Shown here in pieces: positions 5,412 to 8,933 of a stretch of DNA of 8,933 nucleotides. A program made the translations under genes and the position numbers. The notes under the pieces are model-generated. The model was not told the DNA's origin and did no database searches. It worked only from the letters and a program-made list of their open reading frames with translations. Location: positions 1 to 8,933 of the forward strand of contig VBJE01000200.1 in assembly GCA_005879675.1 (NCBI GenBank). Direction: 5' to 3'. The stretch comes from Chloroflexota bacterium. Lineage in GTDB: Bacteria > Chloroflexota > Dormibacteria > Dormibacterales > Dormibacteraceae. The first letter of the stretch is position 1. Each line of letters starts with the position of its first letter.

Positions 5412-8400
5412 CTAGCGGTAGTCGTGTGACCGCTGCACCGGCCTCGGGACTCCGGCGAGCGCCTCGATGTGGCTCGCGAGCACCGAGTGGACGCCGTCCT
5501 GGCGCTGCAGCACGCCGTCGATGATGAGGATCGGCTGGCGGTTGGCAACCTGGCGGTACTTTGCGTAGATCTCGGGCTTGATGGTCACGTTGACCTGGCC
5601 GAACTCGTCCTCGAGGGTGAAGAAGCGGATCTTGTTGGCGGTCGCGGGCGCCTGTCGGGTGATCACGAGTCCCGCCACTCGGACCCTCTGGTTGTTGGCG
5701 GGCCTGGTGACTCTGTCGGTCTCGATCGCGCCCAGGGCGCGAAGGCGGTCGCGGCAGAAATGGATCAGGTGGTGCCCGGTGGACAGGTCGGAGATGCGGT
5801 ACTCGAGCTGGTTGGCGTCGAAGTCGTCGATGTGGGGGAGGGAGGGAGCGGTGGCGTCGAGGCGCAGCTCGGACTGCTTGTCGATGCCCTTGCGCAGCCC
5901 GGTGCCGTGCCATCGCTCCTGCCAGCCCCAGAGCAGCTCTCGCCGTGGCCGGCCGAGGGCGTCGAAGGCGCCGACCATGACGAGGTTGCGGACCGCGCGT
6001 GGGCCGATGGGCCCGCCGCGTAGCCGGCTGATGAAATCGTCGAAGGAGCGGTAGGGGCCGTTCTGGCCACGCTCGGCGACGATCGCCTTGCGACCTTCCT
6101 CGCCGAGGTCGCGGACGTAGTTGAAGCCGATGCGCATCGCGTATTCCACGCGAGTGCCGGCAATGGGAGGGAATTCGCGGGTCTGAAACGTGCGAGCGCC
6201 GGCACTCGCGTGAACTTCGACGCGTTCAGGCAGGCAGCGCATGTCCGAGCGATTGACGTCCACGGGCAGCGCCTTCAGCCCATGACGCTTCATGTCCTCG
6301 ACCAGCACGCTCGGGTGGTAGAACCCCATCGGCTGGTTGTTCAACAGCCCGCAGGCGAACTCGACGGGGTGATGCAGCTTCATCCAGGCGGTCTCGTACG
6401 ACGTGCGCGCGAACGCGGCGGCATGCGAGCGGCAGAAGCCGTAGACCGCAAACCCCTGCACCGCGGCAAACAGCTGGTCCGCGACCTCGCGCGGCACGCC
6501 GTTGGCCAGGCAGCCGCTGACGAACTCGTCCTCGAGCGATGACATCTCGACACGGTTCAGGTGGCGGGTCATCGCCCGCCGAAACCCGTCCGCACGGCCC
6601 GGCCTCATCCCCGCGACGTGCATCGCGATCTCGATGATCTGCTCCTGGTAGAGGATCACCCCGAGGGTGTCCTCGAGGATCGGCTCGAGCAGCGGATGCG
6701 CATAAGTCACCGTCTCGCGCCCCTGCTTGCGCCGTATGTAGGGATGGACGGCGTTGCCCTGGATCGGTCCAGGACGGATGATCGCCACCTCCACCACCAG
6801 GTCGTTGAACGTCTTGGGACGCGTGCGCGGCAGTGTCTGCATCTGCGCCCGCGACTCGATCTGGAACACGCCGATGGTGTCCGCCTCGCCGCACATCTCG
6901 TAGACCGCCGGGTCGGTGAGCGCCAGCTGGTCGAGATCTGGCCGGACTCCCGTCGTGTCCTTGATCAGGTCCAGCGCCTCGGCGACCACCGACAGCGTGC
7001 GCAGGCCGAGCATGTCCATCTTGATCAGACCCAGATCCTCGACGTCGTCCTTGTTGAACTGGACGACCCGCCGCCCTTCCATCGTCGCCGGCTCGACCGG
7101 GGCGATGTCCACCAGCGGCTCCCCGGTGACCAGCATTCCTCCGTTGTGGATCGAGAGGTGGCGCGGAAACTCGATCACCTCGCGGCACAGCTCGAGGAAC
7201 TGCCGCCAGCTCTGCGGCCGCATGTCGGGAGGTGGCACCGCCCACTGCATCGAATCCTCGACGTCCTCGGTGAACCACCTGTCGACGCCCTTGGCGAGGC
7301 GGTCGAGGAGCTCGGCCGAGAATCCCAGCGCCTTGCCGATCTGCCGGATCGCCATCCGCGGCTGGAACGTGACCACGTTGCAGACCATCCCGGTCCGCTC
7401 CCAGCCGTACTTCTCGTAGATGTACTGGATCACCTGCTCGCGGTGCTCGGTCGAGAAATCGATGTCGATGTCCGGCGTGCTCGTCATCTCCTCGTGCAGG
7501 AAGCGCTCGAAAAGGAGGTTGTGCTCGATCGGGTCGACGCGGGTGATGCCCAGCACGTAGGCGACGATCGAGTCCGCGGCCGAGCCCCGGCCCTGTCCTG
7601 GAACGCCGTGCTCGCGCGCGAAGCGCATCAGGTCCCAGTTGATGAGGAAGAACTCGGCCAGCCCGGTCTTCTCGACCACCTCGAGCTCGTGCTGCAGGCG
7701 ATGTGTCACCGCCGAGGTGATCGGTCGGTAGCGCTCGCGCAGGCCTTCGAAGCACAGCTTGTAGAGGAAGGAGAACGGCGTCTCGCCGGCGGGGACCGGA
7801 TATCCCGGGAACCGGACCTTGCGGAAGTCGAGGTCGAGGTCGCACTCCTGCGCGATCTCCCACGGCGTGGCAAGGGCGGCGGCGTGGTCACCGAACAGCG
7901 GGCGCATCTCGGCGCCGCCTTTCAGGTGGTGCTCGGAGTTGGGGAAGAGGTGCGGCCGCACCTCGTCGAGCGTCGCGCGGTGCCGAATCGCAACCAGCGC
8001 GTCGTGGAGCTGTCGCCGTGCGGGGACGTGGTAGTGGACCTCGTTGGTGGCCACCACCGGCGCGCCGCAGCGACGCGCCATCGCCGCCCGTCCCTCGAGG
8101 ACCCATGAATCCTCGGGTCGCAGGTGGTGATGCAGCTCGCTGAAGACAGCCTCCCGGCCGAGCGCGTCCTGCAAATCCCGGAGCCGGCTTTCGCTGTCGG
8201 TGGCGCTGAGATAGAAAAGGTCGCCGCGACGCTCCGCGACCCTGGCCAGCGTGGTGCGCGCCTCGCCCTTGGGCTGGTCGGCGTGCGCGATGCTGAGCAG
8301 GCGGCACAGGTTCGAGTAGCCGTGGAGGTTGCGCGCGATGAGGATCAGCTCTTCGCCGTCGACCTCGAGGGCGCTGCCGATGATCGGCTTGACGCCGAGC

Positions 8401-8570
8401 TTGCGGCAGGCCTGAAGATGGCGCACGGCTCCGTAGACGCCACCTCGGTCGGTGATGGCTAGCGCCGGCATCTCGAGCTCGGCCGCGCGCACCGCGAGCT
8501 CGTAGGGATGCGAGCCGCCGTCCAGGAATGAGAAGTTGGAGTGGCTGTGGAGCTCGACGTATGGGGTCAA
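5412..8570 (-). CDS. dnaE2: Error-prone DNA polymerase III alpha subunit DnaE2 (ImuC)
   Basis: This C-family DNA polymerase extends past DNA lesions and, with ImuA and ImuB, makes SOS-type mutations. The protein is 1052 residues, typical of DnaE2 and shorter than replicative DnaE. The order is a PHP domain (ELHSHSNFSFLDGGSHP, 6-22; ITDRGGVYGAV, 39-49), the palm with GQGRGSAADS (325-334) and the catalytic aspartates D367 and D369 of PDIDIDF plus D519 of LIKMDMLGL, the finger and helix-hairpin-helix region (GFCRSHAAAFA, 711-721; VGAFDALGRPRR, 866-877), and a C-terminal OB fold (RVAGLVITRQAP, 964-975; FFTLEDEFGQVNV, 983-995). It ends RSHDYR, like DnaE2 proteins that end in a similar short tail. 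Start choice: there is no ATG near; TTG 8570 lies in an AT-rich patch 8 bases after the preceding stop and two residues before the PHP domain. The PHP metal motifs look degraded (TDR, GSA, NEVH). Identification is very strong; the start is probable. Confidence 0.96.
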   Translation of the reverse strand: MTPYVELHSHSNFSFLDGGSHPYELAVRAAELEMPALAITDRGGVYGAVRHLQACRKLGVKPIIGSALEVDGEELILIARNLHGYSNLCRLLSIAHADQPKGEARTTLARVAERRGDLFYLSATDSESRLRDLQDALGREAVFSELHHHLRPEDSWVLEGRAAMARRCGAPVVATNEVHYHVPARRQLHDALVAIRHRATLDEVRPHLFPNSEHHLKGGAEMRPLFGDHAAALATPWEIAQECDLDLDFRKVRFPGYPVPAGETPFSFLYKLCFEGLRERYRPITSAVTHRLQHELEVVEKTGLAEFFLINWDLMRFAREHGVPGQGRGSAADSIVAYVLGITRVDPIEHNLLFERFLHEEMTSTPDIDIDFSTEHREQVIQYIYEKYGWERTGMVCNVVTFQPRMAIRQIGKALGFSAELLDRLAKGVDRWFTEDVEDSMQWAVPPPDMRPQSWRQFLELCREVIEFPRHLSIHNGGMLVTGEPLVDIAPVEPATMEGRRVVQFNKDDVEDLGLIKMDMLGLRTLSVVAEALDLIKDTTGVRPDLDQLALTDPAVYEMCGEADTIGVFQIESRAQMQTLPRTRPKTFNDLVVEVAIIRPGPIQGNAVHPYIRRKQGRETVTYAHPLLEPILEDTLGVILYQEQIIEIAMHVAGMRPGRADGFRRAMTRHLNRVEMSSLEDEFVSGCLANGVPREVADQLFAAVQGFAVYGFCRSHAAAFARTSYETAWMKLHHPVEFACGLLNNQPMGFYHPSVLVEDMKRHGLKALPVDVNRSDMRCLPERVEVHASAGARTFQTREFPPIAGTRVEYAMRIGFNYVRDLGEEGRKAIVAERGQNGPYRSFDDFISRLRGGPIGPRAVRNLVMVGAFDALGRPRRELLWGWQERWHGTGLRKGIDKQSELRLDATAPSLPHIDDFDANQLEYRISDLSTGHHLIHFCRDRLRALGAIETDRVTRPANNQRVRVAGLVITRQAPATANKIRFFTLEDEFGQVNVTIKPEIYAKYRQVANRQPILIIDGVLQRQDGVHSVLASHIEALAGVPRPVQRSHDYR

Positions 8571-8578
8571 ATTCAGAA

Positions 8579-8827
8579 TCAGTCGTAGACGCGTTCGATG
8601 AACCAGTCGTTGGTAGCCACGTCGCGGTAGAGCTCGCAGAGCAGGTTGTTGTTCAGGAGGACCTTCCAGTACTCGCGGACGACCGCCTTGTCCCACCAGG
8701 ACGTCTCGACCTTCCAGCGGGCGATGGGATCGATCGCACCGGTCAGGGCGCCCGATATCGCCGTCGGCGCGCCACCCGGCCCGAGCTCGACGTCGACCGC
8801 CGCCGCGGGGGTGAGCAACCTGGTCAC
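8579..8827 (-). CDS. DUF6504-like small protein, resembling a detached ImuB C-terminus
   Basis: This is an 82-residue ORF from GTG 8827. The N-terminal part (RLLTPAAAVDVEL, 3-15) resembles the RLL.PP..V.V segment found near the C-terminus of ImuB proteins. The rest has the pattern ARWKVETSWWDK (36-47), VREYWKVLL (50-58), LLCELYRDV (62-70) and NDWFIERVYD (73-82), which matches in outline DUF6504 proteins and the end of ImuB, both carrying a WW...R.YY pattern and a final W...R.YD. It lies between the probable imuB end (28-base gap) and dnaE2 (8-base gap) on the same strand, so it should be part of the mutasome operon. Its frame stays open upstream to the window edge, so it could instead be the real ImuB tail after a frameshift. 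The gene or domain is likely; whether it stands alone is uncertain. Confidence 0.7.
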   Translation of the reverse strand: MTRLLTPAAAVDVELGPGGAPTAISGALTGAIDPIARWKVETSWWDKAVVREYWKVLLNNNLLCELYRDVATNDWFIERVYD

Positions 8828-8859
8828 CCTGCGCGTACCGGATCCACGATCAGCTTCAC
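8824..8859 (-). other. 11-codon mini-ORF linking two stop/start overlaps
   Basis: GTG 8859 overlaps the TGA of the upstream polymerase gene as GTGA, and its own TGA (8824-8826) overlaps the GTG start of the DUF6504-like gene, again as GTGA. It encodes VKLIVDPVRAG. It could be a relay for translational coupling, the true start of the small protein followed by a frameshift, or chance. There is no evidence that the peptide itself has a function. Confidence 0.2.
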
Positions 8860-8933
8860 GCGAAGCGGACCACGACGTCGCCGAAGCGTTCCTGCAGCCG
8901 CTCGAGGGCGGCGACGACCTCTTCGCTCGACCC
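8856..8933 (-). CDS. imuB: Y-family DNA polymerase, C-terminal end (probable imuB, 5' part outside window)
   Basis: Only the last 25 codons are present, running in from the right edge to TGA at 8856-8858. The peptide contains VVAALERLQERFGDVVVRFA, which matches the L..L..RFG..(A/V)V pattern that closes the little-finger domain of Y-family polymerases, ImuB and DinB alike. Position directly upstream of dnaE2 on the same strand favours ImuB, the catalytically inactive hub that links DnaE2 to the sliding clamp. The protein stops here, whereas typical ImuB continues for 100 or more residues; part of that missing tail appears to be encoded separately by 8579-8827. The assignment rests on a short peptide plus context, so DinB remains possible. 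Confidence 0.6.
   Translation of the reverse strand, partial: GSSEEVVAALERLQERFGDVVVRFA

Noticed and set aside
7826..7842. Short GTCGAG repeat as a microsatellite or regulatory repeat
   Set aside because: It simply encodes the Asp-Leu-Asp-Leu-Asp stretch of DnaE2 (244-248) in a GC-rich codon bias.
6226..7863. 545-residue alternate-frame ORF inside dnaE2
   Set aside because: Same strand, shifted frame; Arg/Gly/Pro-rich with no motifs, while the dnaE2 frame has all polymerase motifs.
6561..8108. 515-residue plus-strand ORF antisense to dnaE2
   Set aside because: His/Arg/Leu/Asp-rich shadow of the polymerase codons; no domain seen.
8571..8696. 42-residue N-terminal extension of DnaE2 from 8696
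   Set aside because: It overlaps the DUF6504-like gene in another frame and has no family resemblance; DnaE2 proteins start just before the PHP ELHSHS motif.

Overview
The window is GC-rich bacterial DNA (about two thirds G+C by eye) that is almost entirely coding. Most internal genes appear to begin at GTG or TTG with weak Shine-Dalgarno sequences. The gene content is glycerol kinase, a PMT-family mannosyltransferase and an ImuB/DnaE2-type mutagenesis cassette, which fits a soil-type high-GC Terrabacteria lineage such as Chloroflexota, Dormibacterota or an actinobacterial relative. This placement is inference; there is no rRNA or other marker gene in the window.

Left half, plus strand (1-4907). 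The C-terminal 182 residues of glycerol kinase (glpK, cut by the window edge) end at 549. A perfect 18-base palindrome (524-541) overlaps the end of glpK, and a GATAAT box follows it. Three membrane-protein genes come next, packed stop-to-start: a small two-helix protein with a PH-like cytoplasmic domain (575-1189), a PMT-family protein O-mannosyltransferase (1186-2829, overlapping by GTGA), and a large GT-C-like multi-pass protein (2820-4907, overlapping by 10 bases). This looks like one translationally coupled cell-surface glycosylation unit.

Right half, minus strand (4703-8933, read from high to low coordinates). The order is: the last 25 codons of a Y-family polymerase, probably imuB (8856-8933); an 82-residue DUF6504-like protein that resembles a detached ImuB C-terminus (8579-8827); error-prone polymerase dnaE2/imuC (5412-8570); and a DUF1003 membrane protein (4703-5308). 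The first three genes lie close together and form a translesion-synthesis (mutasome) operon. Neither imuA nor a LexA site is visible; both would lie beyond the right edge.

The two halves converge. The GT-C gene and the DUF1003 gene overlap tail-to-tail by 205 bases, and a 9-bp GC hairpin sits exactly where both conserved domains end. No rRNA, tRNA, CRISPR array, insertion sequence or origin was seen, and no stretch over about 105 bases lacks a gene. I did not find a clearly new system. The items most worth following up are the PH/PMT/GT-C cluster, the split ImuB-like C-terminus and the tail-to-tail overlap.
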